DNA of 64,000 bases, from positions 1 through 64,000 of the forward strand of contig SVFS01000006.1 of assembly GCA_015056725.1 (NCBI GenBank), given 5' to 3'. Positions within the stretch are counted from its first letter, which is position 1, and each line of letters starts with the position of its first letter. The stretch comes from Lachnospiraceae bacterium (GTDB lineage: Bacteria > Bacillota > Clostridia > Lachnospirales > Lachnospiraceae). The position numbers were made by a program, and so were the translations under genes. Under the pieces are notes generated by a model. It saw nothing but the letters and a program-made list of their open reading frames with translations. It searched no databases and was not told the origin of the DNA. Below, one piece after another: positions 15,626-23,723 of the stretch.

Positions 15626-16930
15626 TTAAGTCAGTATAATCGTCTTTTTCCAAACCTGATGTGTCGGTTTTACGATTTCACCAAACCCCAAGTCTTCTAC
15701 TTCTATTTGTACTGTCTGTACATCTGTCATGCTGGCACTAAGCTCTAACCTGGTTGTTTTTTTCGGGCGTTCCGGTAAGCCCTCCAAGGTAATCTCTTCA
15801 TAAATAACAGGATATTTACCGCCTGCCTGCTGGGTTGCCCTGATATTCGTTAGCGGTGTTATCGCTACATATATTTTATTGCCGCTTTCCAAATAAAATT
15901 GGCATTTTGCTTTTGCATCATACCAGTTCACACCGGCATCCAGTAAGGTTTTATAGGACTCCCTTCCCTCTCGTATCATCTGAATTCCCAGATTGGATTT
16001 CAGTTTCTGTACGCCTAAAAAAACATATTCTTTTCCGCGCTTTGATGGACATAAACGCTCTACTGCCCCATAAGCCGCCCCTTTGCTATATAAATTATTT
16101 CCTTTAAAGGTTCTGCGGCCTCCTTTGCATAAAAAGCGCAAAGACACATCCATACTGTCCTGCTTAAAACCGTCTCCAATCAGAAAAACTACAGAAACTT
16201 CACGTCCGTACATAACGGATGCTGCCACTTCATAAAACTCCTGATCCATAGAGTTTTCATCTGCAATCGGAAATTGCGAAAAATCCGCTTCGCAGGAAAA
16301 TGTAACTGTCGGAATGGTTCTCTTATTGCATTCTAAGATATATGCAGTCATCTTATCCTTCTGCATATCAAATATCACCGGTTCGCCTGTCCACAATTCT
16401 GCCGGCTGGTGGAGCATGTAATAATAAAAACTTTCTTTATAGCTTTGGAAAAATATCCGTTCCGTCTTTAGTCCAAGTCCTGCTACTACCTGTTCAAGCA
16501 CCGATACAATCGGACCATCCAAATCCCTTACGGTAATTACGAGTATTTCTATCTTATCTAAAGAAGCCTGCATACTAAATAAGCCAAAGCTTCTTTTCAC
16601 AAACAATGTCAGCAACGCAACCGGATCATACTCTCTGTCTTCAATCTCTACCATTTCTCCCCGGCAGGCTTTTTCCAGCAGTCCGGTAACTAACGTACCC
16701 TCCTTCATGTCTGCCACACGCAAAGCTTCTTTTCCATAAAACCACTGACTTACTTCCATTCGCTTGCAAAGCACGGTAGGAATATTGTACTGCTCCGAAC
16801 CGGCTACAACAGGAATCGTTTCTGCTGCCGGATTTACCAGACTGCAATAGCTGATCTGCGACTCATATTCCCCCAGGTCATAGCCTACCATATAACGATT
16901 ATTCTTTTTTTCCAAACCATCAAACAGCAT
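15626..16930 (-). CDS. DUF5716-like protein with actin/Hsp70-type fold
   Basis: A 434-residue protein that reads like a divergent member of the actin/Hsp70 ATPase superfamily, matching what I recall as DUF5716. The N-terminal strand-loop YDLGEYES (17-24) resembles the phosphate-1 loop, IPTVL (50-54) the Hsp70 segment after it, VFLIGDGF (248-255) the adenosine loop, and NNLYSKGAAYGA (278-289) the final helix. The phosphate-2 position reads VIFDMQKDKMTAY, without the usual DxGGGT, so nucleotide hydrolysis may be lost. A beta-rich C-terminal part (residues 330-434) follows. It starts four bases after the DUF5717 stop, with GAGGT at the junction. Confidence 0.75.
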   Translation of the reverse strand: MLFDGLEKKNNRYMVGYDLGEYESQISYCSLVNPAAETIPVVAGSEQYNIPTVLCKRMEVSQWFYGKEALRVADMKEGTLVTGLLEKACRGEMVEIEDREYDPVALLTLFVKRSFGLFSMQASLDKIEILVITVRDLDGPIVSVLEQVVAGLGLKTERIFFQSYKESFYYYMLHQPAELWTGEPVIFDMQKDKMTAYILECNKRTIPTVTFSCEADFSQFPIADENSMDQEFYEVAASVMYGREVSVVFLIGDGFKQDSMDVSLRFLCKGGRRTFKGNNLYSKGAAYGAVERLCPSKRGKEYVFLGVQKLKSNLGIQMIREGRESYKTLLDAGVNWYDAKAKCQFYLESGNKIYVAITPLTNIRATQQAGGKYPVIYEEITLEGLPERPKKTTRLELSASMTDVQTVQIEVEDLGFGEIVKPTHQVWKKTIILT

Positions 16931-16934
16931 AGCC

Positions 16935-19900
16935 TTACCTCAATTTGAACAGTTCATTTTGCAGATAATCGGTCTCTGTATACTCCAGCAACATCTGATT
17001 AACTGCTTCATAGTCTTGTAATGTTTCCGATATAACAACATCATTAAGCATTTCAAAACGTGTTGATACGATAGAGTGTCCTATATCATTACGGGAAACA
17101 CTGTCGCTTTCTGTAAGCTCTGCATTTCCATCTCGCTCTTCCGTAATGTAATAAAACAGCTTCTCACCAAAGAAAAGCACAAACATGCTGCAGCACACCC
17201 CGCCATACATGTCCTTCATTTCCATCGTATGATATTCTCCGCCTTTATTTTCTTTGTGTTCAATCATATAATGAATGATTGCCTTTGTTCCCGGTTTTGT
17301 TTTGTATTCAATGATGGTCTTATCCAAAAACCTCGTCATAAACGGGAACATATCCGCATAATCCGCATAATACGCTAAAACACAGCCTTCCCTCGTTAGC
17401 TCTTTCAGACATCTTTTTAACAGCGGTCTCTGTATCTGTGTGATTTTTTCCTTATGCTCCGCAAAATATTTTGTGTATGCAAGCAGACATACCTTCTGCA
17501 TTTTGTGTCCAAGAAGCAGTAGTCTTTGTACATCTTCAAACACCACTTCATTCATGAGCTTATCTTTTACAAAATAGTCATAGCAGTTTTGTGACAAGAA
17601 CGCGATTTCCAGCGAAATATCCGCAGGACCGGATATATATTTCTTAAAAATATCCATCTTTTCGCCAACAAAACACCCTGTATACAGCATTTGCTTTAAT
17701 ATTTTTTCACTCAATGCATGTACATCCAGTTCTTTCTCTACCGCAGCTTTCCAAATATTCCGAAGCGTTTTTGTACTTCCTTCAAAATGCTCCATCAGAT
17801 ACTGTAATGTAGTCAAATCATACTTTCCACGCTCGAAGCCGTACAGACACATATTTTCCAGCATCGGACTTGGCATTTGCTTTTCAATCATTTTTTTGGC
17901 AAGGCGTACAATCGTTTTCGGCTCTATTGTTCCTATACCGTACTCTAAAATCCATTCTGCTGCTTTTTCAAGATAGCCTCTGAGCACCATGAAACGAATA
18001 ATTTCCATACGCTGAACAGAGGTCAGTTCTGTCGGATGAAGTTTTTCCAAAAATGCATCCAGTTTTTCTATCTGATCCTGGTCGTAATAGAACTGAATCA
18101 GCTTCGGAATCAGAACCTGTCTGTACTCCTGCTGCACCTCTTCACTATCAATAACAGACTCTATACGGCCCACATTATCTGTTGTAATTTCCTGCTCATA
18201 TCGGTCAATTCCGCATAAGCTGACCTGCAAGGAAACCGTTATCTTATCCGCTTCTGTCACAAGTGTTGTCATTTTACCCGGTTGAATCAGACGCTGAATA
18301 TGATACTCTATATTAGATGCATAGCGATTACCGTCTATATCCTCAAACAAGAGCGTATAATCCTCTCCGTATAGAGGTACCATCGCAATATCATCCACTA
18401 TCTCATATTTTCTCTCCGTAAGTTCCATCGGATGATACACAACTATCTTGCGCATCCGTTTATCTACTACCGTTATCTGACATGTATATACAAGCTTCGA
18501 AAGCTTCATCGCAAGCTCCTCGTCAAGCATCTGCGGTGTTACAATTTCTTTATATAAATATGCCAAATCTTTATTTATGCGACCTTCCCGAATCATACGC
18601 AACGTGAATTCTTCTATTTTGAACCGTTGCGTTTCATACAAATCACTATACTCCTGTTTCATTCGTACAAGTGAAGCATATAAATAAGCACATTGTTCAT
18701 AATTAAGAGCATTATTATAAGAAAAGTACATAAATACCATCTTGGGTATTTCTACCACAGACTGTAAATCCATACTTTCCATATAATATTCATATAAACG
18801 TGTAATGCGAAGATTTTTCTTCACTCCTGCTTCATAATATGCAAAATACTCTTTTCCGATTTTGCCGCCTTTCACAAGCATAGAGCAAATACACTGCAGC
18901 GTTTCATCATCCTCCCTTGCTGCATACGCATACTGCATGATTCTGAAAAGACGCGGCGAATACTCTTTTATACGCGGAACCAGATAGTGTAGCTGCATCA
19001 GCATATCATCCGTCAGGAGTTCATGCTTAGCCGCATAAAGAAGCGTTTGTACCTCAAACTCATCCAGCTGCATAAAAAGAGACGGTTCCAGACGCATCAA
19101 AAGCAACGCCTCTATGTAAAATACCGGGCTGTTACAGCCTCTTTCAAACTGCTTTTTAATAAACAGCCATTTCTTTACATAAGACGAACTGTATTCCGGT
19201 GATAAATACAGAAGCAGCCAGGCAATACGCCAATTGTTTGGCTCTATCTCGTAGCTTTGTTCCACTTCTTTTGCAATTTTATTTACGAAAACTTCATCTC
19301 GATTTCTTAACGAATTCAGGTACAAATAATAACACCAAATGTCACTACTCATATCCTTACTCTGCATAATGGCATTTTTGGCATGCTCAAGTACCCACAC
19401 AGCTTCGTTATAACGCTCTTCCGTCATTAAAAGATGCGCATGGAACAGCTTTGGTTCCGGATCTGTGTCATCATACTCTATCCATTTTTCAATCAGCTCA
19501 TAGTTTTTCTGAAGCCATGTTTTGGTGCTGATTTTTTTCATACGGAAAGCACCATAATACTCCATAATCTGAGCTGTCAATCTTTGCTTTTCCTTTTCAA
19601 CAATCTGCGTTTTGGATTTTGCTTCACGCGGACGCATTTCTATCGGCAAACGGATATCAACAGACGTATTTTTGAAGCGCAGTTCTCCATAATTCACACC
19701 ACTATGCACCTTGTCATAGTCTACATAGTAGTAGCACATGCATCTGTTTCCGATAAAATCATCATCGGTCAGACAATCCTTTTCCAAGCGAAGAAAATCT
19801 CCCGATGCTTCCAGTTCAAGATAGGTATACCCCCAGCCATTTCTCGTAATTAACACTTCATGACGTTGTATGTTGCGGTCCTCTTCCAAGCGAATCCTAT

Positions 19901-20492
19901 CTTCATCAACGATAAAATTCACCTTATCCTTTTTATGAATTGCAATCAAAAATTCCTCTACGTTACGCTCGTCAAAATACTGCTTTGACAGTCCAAGATA
20001 TGTACTGTAGTATTTTTTCTCATTATCCGAAAAAATACGGTGAAAATCCGGTGAATAAAATAATTGCACCGCTTCTAGCCAATTACTTTTTGCAAGATTC
20101 GTAAAATGGAACAGATTCTTAATACTTCCAAGACTTGAATCCAATACAAAATGGGATATCATAACCGAAAACGGCAGTGTATATTCACCCTGATTACTGA
20201 TAATGTGGAAATTCCCTTTAATTACATCTCCTTCTTCAAGGCCGGTCCCGTCAAACACAAAAGCGACTTCCTCTGTTGTACCTGAAAAATGCTCCGACAT
20301 GCATTTCATACGACTGTCGGATGAATAGATATAACCTTCTATAATACGGTCTTTTGAACCGGTAATTGTAAAGCTTCCCTCATAAGACTCACCCTGCATC
20401 AGCGTCAGTTCTATTTTAGAACGTGAAAAGTCCAAACTGCCATTATCATATTCAAATTTTCCATCTAATATCCGATTAATTATTTCATTCAT
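16935..20492 (-). CDS. giant DUF5717-like scaffold protein
   Basis: A soluble protein of 1185 residues without signal peptide or membrane helices; I recall this family as DUF5717. Two beta-sandwich-like regions occupy about residues 20-120 and 200-300. Residues 310-700 are helical repeats resembling TPR/SEL1 units (for example LIEKWIEYDDTDPEPKLFHA). A beta-rich insert near residue 730 contains LYGEDYTLLFEDIDGNRYA, and a further helical region ends the protein. AGGAGG seven bases before the ATG at 20490-20492 fixes the start nine codons inside the open frame. It leads a tightly packed four-gene operon. A scaffold role is inference from length and repeats; its molecular function is unknown. Confidence 0.75.
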   Translation of the reverse strand: MNEIINRILDGKFEYDNGSLDFSRSKIELTLMQGESYEGSFTITGSKDRIIEGYIYSSDSRMKCMSEHFSGTTEEVAFVFDGTGLEEGDVIKGNFHIISNQGEYTLPFSVMISHFVLDSSLGSIKNLFHFTNLAKSNWLEAVQLFYSPDFHRIFSDNEKKYYSTYLGLSKQYFDERNVEEFLIAIHKKDKVNFIVDEDRIRLEEDRNIQRHEVLITRNGWGYTYLELEASGDFLRLEKDCLTDDDFIGNRCMCYYYVDYDKVHSGVNYGELRFKNTSVDIRLPIEMRPREAKSKTQIVEKEKQRLTAQIMEYYGAFRMKKISTKTWLQKNYELIEKWIEYDDTDPEPKLFHAHLLMTEERYNEAVWVLEHAKNAIMQSKDMSSDIWCYYLYLNSLRNRDEVFVNKIAKEVEQSYEIEPNNWRIAWLLLYLSPEYSSSYVKKWLFIKKQFERGCNSPVFYIEALLLMRLEPSLFMQLDEFEVQTLLYAAKHELLTDDMLMQLHYLVPRIKEYSPRLFRIMQYAYAAREDDETLQCICSMLVKGGKIGKEYFAYYEAGVKKNLRITRLYEYYMESMDLQSVVEIPKMVFMYFSYNNALNYEQCAYLYASLVRMKQEYSDLYETQRFKIEEFTLRMIREGRINKDLAYLYKEIVTPQMLDEELAMKLSKLVYTCQITVVDKRMRKIVVYHPMELTERKYEIVDDIAMVPLYGEDYTLLFEDIDGNRYASNIEYHIQRLIQPGKMTTLVTEADKITVSLQVSLCGIDRYEQEITTDNVGRIESVIDSEEVQQEYRQVLIPKLIQFYYDQDQIEKLDAFLEKLHPTELTSVQRMEIIRFMVLRGYLEKAAEWILEYGIGTIEPKTIVRLAKKMIEKQMPSPMLENMCLYGFERGKYDLTTLQYLMEHFEGSTKTLRNIWKAAVEKELDVHALSEKILKQMLYTGCFVGEKMDIFKKYISGPADISLEIAFLSQNCYDYFVKDKLMNEVVFEDVQRLLLLGHKMQKVCLLAYTKYFAEHKEKITQIQRPLLKRCLKELTREGCVLAYYADYADMFPFMTRFLDKTIIEYKTKPGTKAIIHYMIEHKENKGGEYHTMEMKDMYGGVCCSMFVLFFGEKLFYYITEERDGNAELTESDSVSRNDIGHSIVSTRFEMLNDVVISETLQDYEAVNQMLLEYTETDYLQNELFKLR

Positions 20493-20609
20493 AATGGAGC
20501 CTCCTTTCCACGTAATCATACTCCTTATAGTATAGCATTATAGCTACTGTTTCCGCAATAAGTTGTAGGTATACAAATCACTATTTTTAGTATCAGATTT
20601 TACTTTTTC

Positions 20610-20638
20610 TTGTTATGACACACAAAATATTGTATACT
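20610..20638 (+). promoter_or_regulatory. sigma-A promoter of the ABC transporter operon
   Basis: TTGTTA (20610-20615), 17-base spacer, TATACT (20633-20638), 25 bases before the ATPase start codon. The opposite strand of the same intergenic region must hold the promoter of the DUF5717 operon; a TATACT lies there as well, but its -35 is weak. Confidence 0.65.
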
Positions 20639-20662
20639 TTATCGCATAAAGGAGGAATGCTT

Positions 20663-21373
20663 ATGGATTATTCTAGACCACTTGTCGAGATAGCTCATCT
20701 GACAAAAGTATACGGCAACAGTACCCTTGCCGTTAACAATATGAATCTCGTACTTCCACGAGGAAAAATCATTGGACTCCTTGGCCCAAACGGCAGTGGA
20801 AAATCTACTCTTATTAAAATGATAAACGGACTTCTTACTCCTACCGACGGACATGTCCTTATCAACGGAGAACTCCCCGGACCTGATACAAAAGCAGTTA
20901 TTTCGTATCTTCCGGAACGGACCTATCTTCTAAGCGGAATGAAGGTAGACGATATCATCCGTTTCTTTGCGGACTTTTATGCGGACTTTTCCGTTGACAG
21001 AGCTTATACCATGCTAAACTCTCTCGGAATCCCGCCTCATGCACAGCTCAAAACCCTTTCCAAAGGAACAAAGGAAAAAGTACAACTTATTCTTGTTATG
21101 AGCCGCCAGGCACAGCTTTACATATTAGATGAGCCGATTGCAGGTGTAGACCCTGCTGCAAGAGATTATATTCTGCGTACAATTATGACTAACCACAATC
21201 CAAACTCTTCTATATTGCTTTCAACACATTTAATTTCAGATATAGAAGAAATTTTGGACGACGTCATTTTCATCCGAAACGGACAGGCTATTATGCATTC
21301 ACCTGCAGATTTAGTGAGACAGACACATGGAAAATCTGTAGATGCTTATTTCAGGGAGGTGTTCGCATGTTAA
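20663..21373 (+). CDS. ABC transporter ATP-binding protein
   Basis: A 236-residue ATPase subunit with Walker A GPNGSGKST (41-49), signature LSKGTKEK and Walker B LYILDEPIAGVDP, plus the H-loop STHLISD. The short form with a separate small permease is typical of bacitracin/lantibiotic-type or YtrB-like exporters regulated by cell-envelope stress. AGGAGG seven bases before the ATG at 20663 fixes the start. It overlaps the permease gene by seven bases. The substrate is unknown. Confidence 0.93.
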   Translation: MDYSRPLVEIAHLTKVYGNSTLAVNNMNLVLPRGKIIGLLGPNGSGKSTLIKMINGLLTPTDGHVLINGELPGPDTKAVISYLPERTYLLSGMKVDDIIRFFADFYADFSVDRAYTMLNSLGIPPHAQLKTLSKGTKEKVQLILVMSRQAQLYILDEPIAGVDPAARDYILRTIMTNHNPNSSILLSTHLISDIEEILDDVIFIRNGQAIMHSPADLVRQTHGKSVDAYFREVFAC

Positions 21374-22182
21374 AAAAGCTTTTTAAACACGAATGGCACA
21401 GTTTTTATTTTGTGCCAACCCTCGCCTTTATTATCTTTGCAGTCATCAGTATACTATTGGATGTCAGTATATTTACTCCTGTCTGGGACAGTGAAAATCC
21501 ATTTTTCTTATTGTTTGATATTATGATTATCATGGTATATTACTTTGGCATAATCGCTATAGTACTGATACCTCAAATCATCTGTGTTGTCCGTTTTTAC
21601 AAAAACCTGTTCACAGATGAAGGTTATCTGATGTTCACGCTTCCGGTAAAAACTTCGGATTTGTTAAACGCAAAGCTTCTTGTTTCTTTCACATGGCAGC
21701 TTATATCATATGGCGCAGTTTTTATCAGCCTGGGAACACTGGGCATTGCGTTAATTAACAGACTTTCCGATTCCGTACAGGAATTCTTCAGAGATTTTAT
21801 TGAGTTCTTTGAAGAATTGGGCGACGCCATTGTGGAGACCTTATGTGTTCCTTCCTGGACTTTCGTTCTATGGCTTATCCTGATAATATTGGTAAGTAAC
21901 CTGCTGAATATCTTATATTACTATACCTGTATCTGCCTTGGGCAGTTGTTTAATAAACATAAAATTTTAGGTGCTATCGGCGTATATTTCGGTTTAAACA
22001 TCGTCACACAATTCCTTAGCCGTCTGATTCTTCTTCCTATCATAATGATGGAAGATATTGATGTTACAGCCGGACTCGTTATTACGCTTGGACTTCTCCT
22101 GTTGTTGGTATTTACCGGTATCTGTATTGGCATGTACTATTTATGCAGTCATATTATGAAGAACAAGTTGAATTTAGAATAG
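21367..22182 (+). CDS. ABC transporter permease
   Basis: A 271-residue integral membrane protein with six hydrophobic segments, beginning MLKKLFKHEWHSFYFVPTL, the usual cytoplasmic entry helix of ABC-2-type permeases. It overlaps the ATPase gene and is its obvious partner. A loop between helices 3 and 4 (FRDFIEFFEELGDAIVETL) is acidic. The transported compound is unknown. A convergent terminator closes the operon. Confidence 0.85.
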   Translation: MLKKLFKHEWHSFYFVPTLAFIIFAVISILLDVSIFTPVWDSENPFFLLFDIMIIMVYYFGIIAIVLIPQIICVVRFYKNLFTDEGYLMFTLPVKTSDLLNAKLLVSFTWQLISYGAVFISLGTLGIALINRLSDSVQEFFRDFIEFFEELGDAIVETLCVPSWTFVLWLILIILVSNLLNILYYYTCICLGQLFNKHKILGAIGVYFGLNIVTQFLSRLILLPIIMMEDIDVTAGLVITLGLLLLLVFTGICIGMYYLCSHIMKNKLNLE

Positions 22183-22189
22183 AAAGTGC

Positions 22190-22246
22190 AAGAAAACCCA
22201 TTCTTTCAGCTTTGCGATGCAAAAGCTCTTGAGAATGGGTTTTCTT
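22190..22246. terminator. shared terminator of ABC operon and sleC
   Basis: Outer arms AAGAAAACCCATTCT and AGAATGGGTTTTCTT, with an inner hairpin AGCTTTGCGATGCAAAAGCT between them. T- and A-tracts at the two ends let it work in both directions between the converging genes. Confidence 0.85.
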
Positions 22247-22282
22247 CTATCTATGTTTTATGGCATTCTTATTCTTGTTTTA

Positions 22283-23626
22283 TCAAGTCCCTGCCTCTGA
22301 AATACGACTCACTCCGACAAAAATAGCAGAAATCTTATACCATGTAGGATAATCTACAATTCCGGACTGGGGAAGTCCAAAGATACGTTGGAATGTCCGA
22401 ACTGCTTCTGCTGTTTTCGGACCATATATTCCATCTGCCGAAATTCTGGGAAGTGCCGGATAGTTCTGTGCAATACGATTAAGCTGTGCCTGCATCTGCT
22501 GAACCTTACTTCCCCGTGAACCCACTGTTAAATTGTAACCGGGCCAGGAGCTTGGAATGCCTGCAATCTGACTGGCTGTATTGATATACATATTACTTCC
22601 GTAATAATATCTGAGAATTTCAATCGCACTATACCCTTGGTCTCCCAAATACTTACTTCCCCACTGGGATAGGCCTCCACAGGTTGTCGTCGTACCATTG
22701 CAATACGAAGTAAAGATAGGCTGTCTTACTCCGGGTCTTGACAGATAGTTGGCAAAGATGCTGTCTACCAGATAGTCAATATTACGGTATATGTTTCGTC
22801 CATATATCCACTTCTGGTCATACGCTGTGGAGCTGGTAATCGTAAAATTATAGCCCCGGTTCCGGTACCATTCCGTATACACCCTATTTAAAGTAAACGA
22901 CATAATCGCAAGAGTATTGGCATAAATCGTACTTTCCGGCCATGTCGCATAAATTTCTGAACTGACTACGTTTTTAATGTAATCCCGATAAGGAACGTAA
23001 TAATTTTTTGCTGTCTGATCCGGTGTACCATCATGTACTACTATCGTTTCCGGTATTACCACACGGCTAAGGACAATTTCGCCTGTCTCCTCAATATCTT
23101 TTATTTCATCTTCTTCAATTTTAGGCGGATAATCACCATACAATGTATGGCTTGGAATAATAATATCTTCTTCCAATTCTGTCTCGATTTCCTGTGGAAT
23201 CATTTTAACCGGCTGCACAGCTTCTACCTCCGGTAAAATCTGTGTTCCTTCAATCACTACTTTTTCATATCCCGGTGCAGTAATTTCAATCGTATAATTT
23301 GCATACGGTCTGATTTCGCTTGGTTCAAGCGAATATTCGATAGGCGGTGCGGGAAGCTCCACCGTTATCGTCTGACCTGAAACATCGGTATTCAACGATT
23401 CTGTCATTCTTTTTGAGCCATCAGGAAGCTCTTCATATATGTCTACTCTTGCATCATCTACCGGAATCAGACCAATGGAAGAAGTCACATCAATCTGTAA
23501 ACTTCCTCTGTCTGTATTATCTGTTCTCGGTCCGGCATTTCTAATCAGTACATTTCCATTTCTTATTGGATTTTCTCTGTTTTGCTCATTCTCATCAAGC
23601 GGTATTCCCATCTGGTTGCTATCCAT
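22283..23626 (-). CDS. sleC: spore cortex-lytic enzyme SleC (prepro form)
   Basis: SleC is the lytic transglycosylase that degrades spore cortex during clostridial germination. The 447-residue protein closely follows remembered C. difficile SleC. The N-terminal pro-region carries LPAPPIEYSLEPSEIRPY and the block HTLYGDYPPKI. The SpoIID-like catalytic domain has YRDYIKNVVSSEIYATWP (candidate Glu224) and QWGSKYLGDQGY. A C-terminal peptidoglycan-binding domain (366-435) includes DGIYGPKTAEAVRTFQ. SleC is made inactive and cut by Csp proteases; a Csp-like protease is encoded at 47289-49070. The N-terminus is about 40 residues longer than remembered SleC. Its ribosome site GCGGAG lies inside a hairpin directly upstream. 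Confidence 0.92.
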   Translation of the reverse strand: MDSNQMGIPLDENEQNRENPIRNGNVLIRNAGPRTDNTDRGSLQIDVTSSIGLIPVDDARVDIYEELPDGSKRMTESLNTDVSGQTITVELPAPPIEYSLEPSEIRPYANYTIEITAPGYEKVVIEGTQILPEVEAVQPVKMIPQEIETELEEDIIIPSHTLYGDYPPKIEEDEIKDIEETGEIVLSRVVIPETIVVHDGTPDQTAKNYYVPYRDYIKNVVSSEIYATWPESTIYANTLAIMSFTLNRVYTEWYRNRGYNFTITSSTAYDQKWIYGRNIYRNIDYLVDSIFANYLSRPGVRQPIFTSYCNGTTTTCGGLSQWGSKYLGDQGYSAIEILRYYYGSNMYINTASQIAGIPSSWPGYNLTVGSRGSKVQQMQAQLNRIAQNYPALPRISADGIYGPKTAEAVRTFQRIFGLPQSGIVDYPTWYKISAIFVGVSRISEAGT

Positions 23627-23665
23627 AAAAAACTCCGCACATACTTTTTTATAGTATATGCGGAG
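23627..23665 (-). terminator. htpG terminator overlapping the sleC ribosome site
   Basis: Minus-strand hairpin CTCCGCATATAC / GTATGTGCGGAG (12 bp, one G-U) with a nine-base A-rich loop, then TTTTTT immediately followed by the sleC ATG. It looks like an intrinsic terminator for htpG, but its 3' arm contains the only ribosome site (GGAG) available to sleC. Confidence 0.8.
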
Positions 23666-23678
23666 TCTGTAATATCGT
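23652..23678 (-). promoter_or_regulatory. possible mother-cell sigma (SigK/SigE-like) promoter of sleC
   Basis: The minus strand has CATATACTA at 23660-23652, fitting the SigK -10 consensus CATANNNTA, with AC exactly 16 bases upstream (23678-23677), fitting the minimal SigK -35. Transcription would start near 23645, in the loop of the hairpin, leaving the ribosome site unpaired. The match is to a short consensus and the site is AT-rich. Confidence 0.4.
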
Positions 23679-23723
23679 TCGTATTCTTTTCTTTCGTATC
23701 CAATGCATACAAGCCGTAACGTT

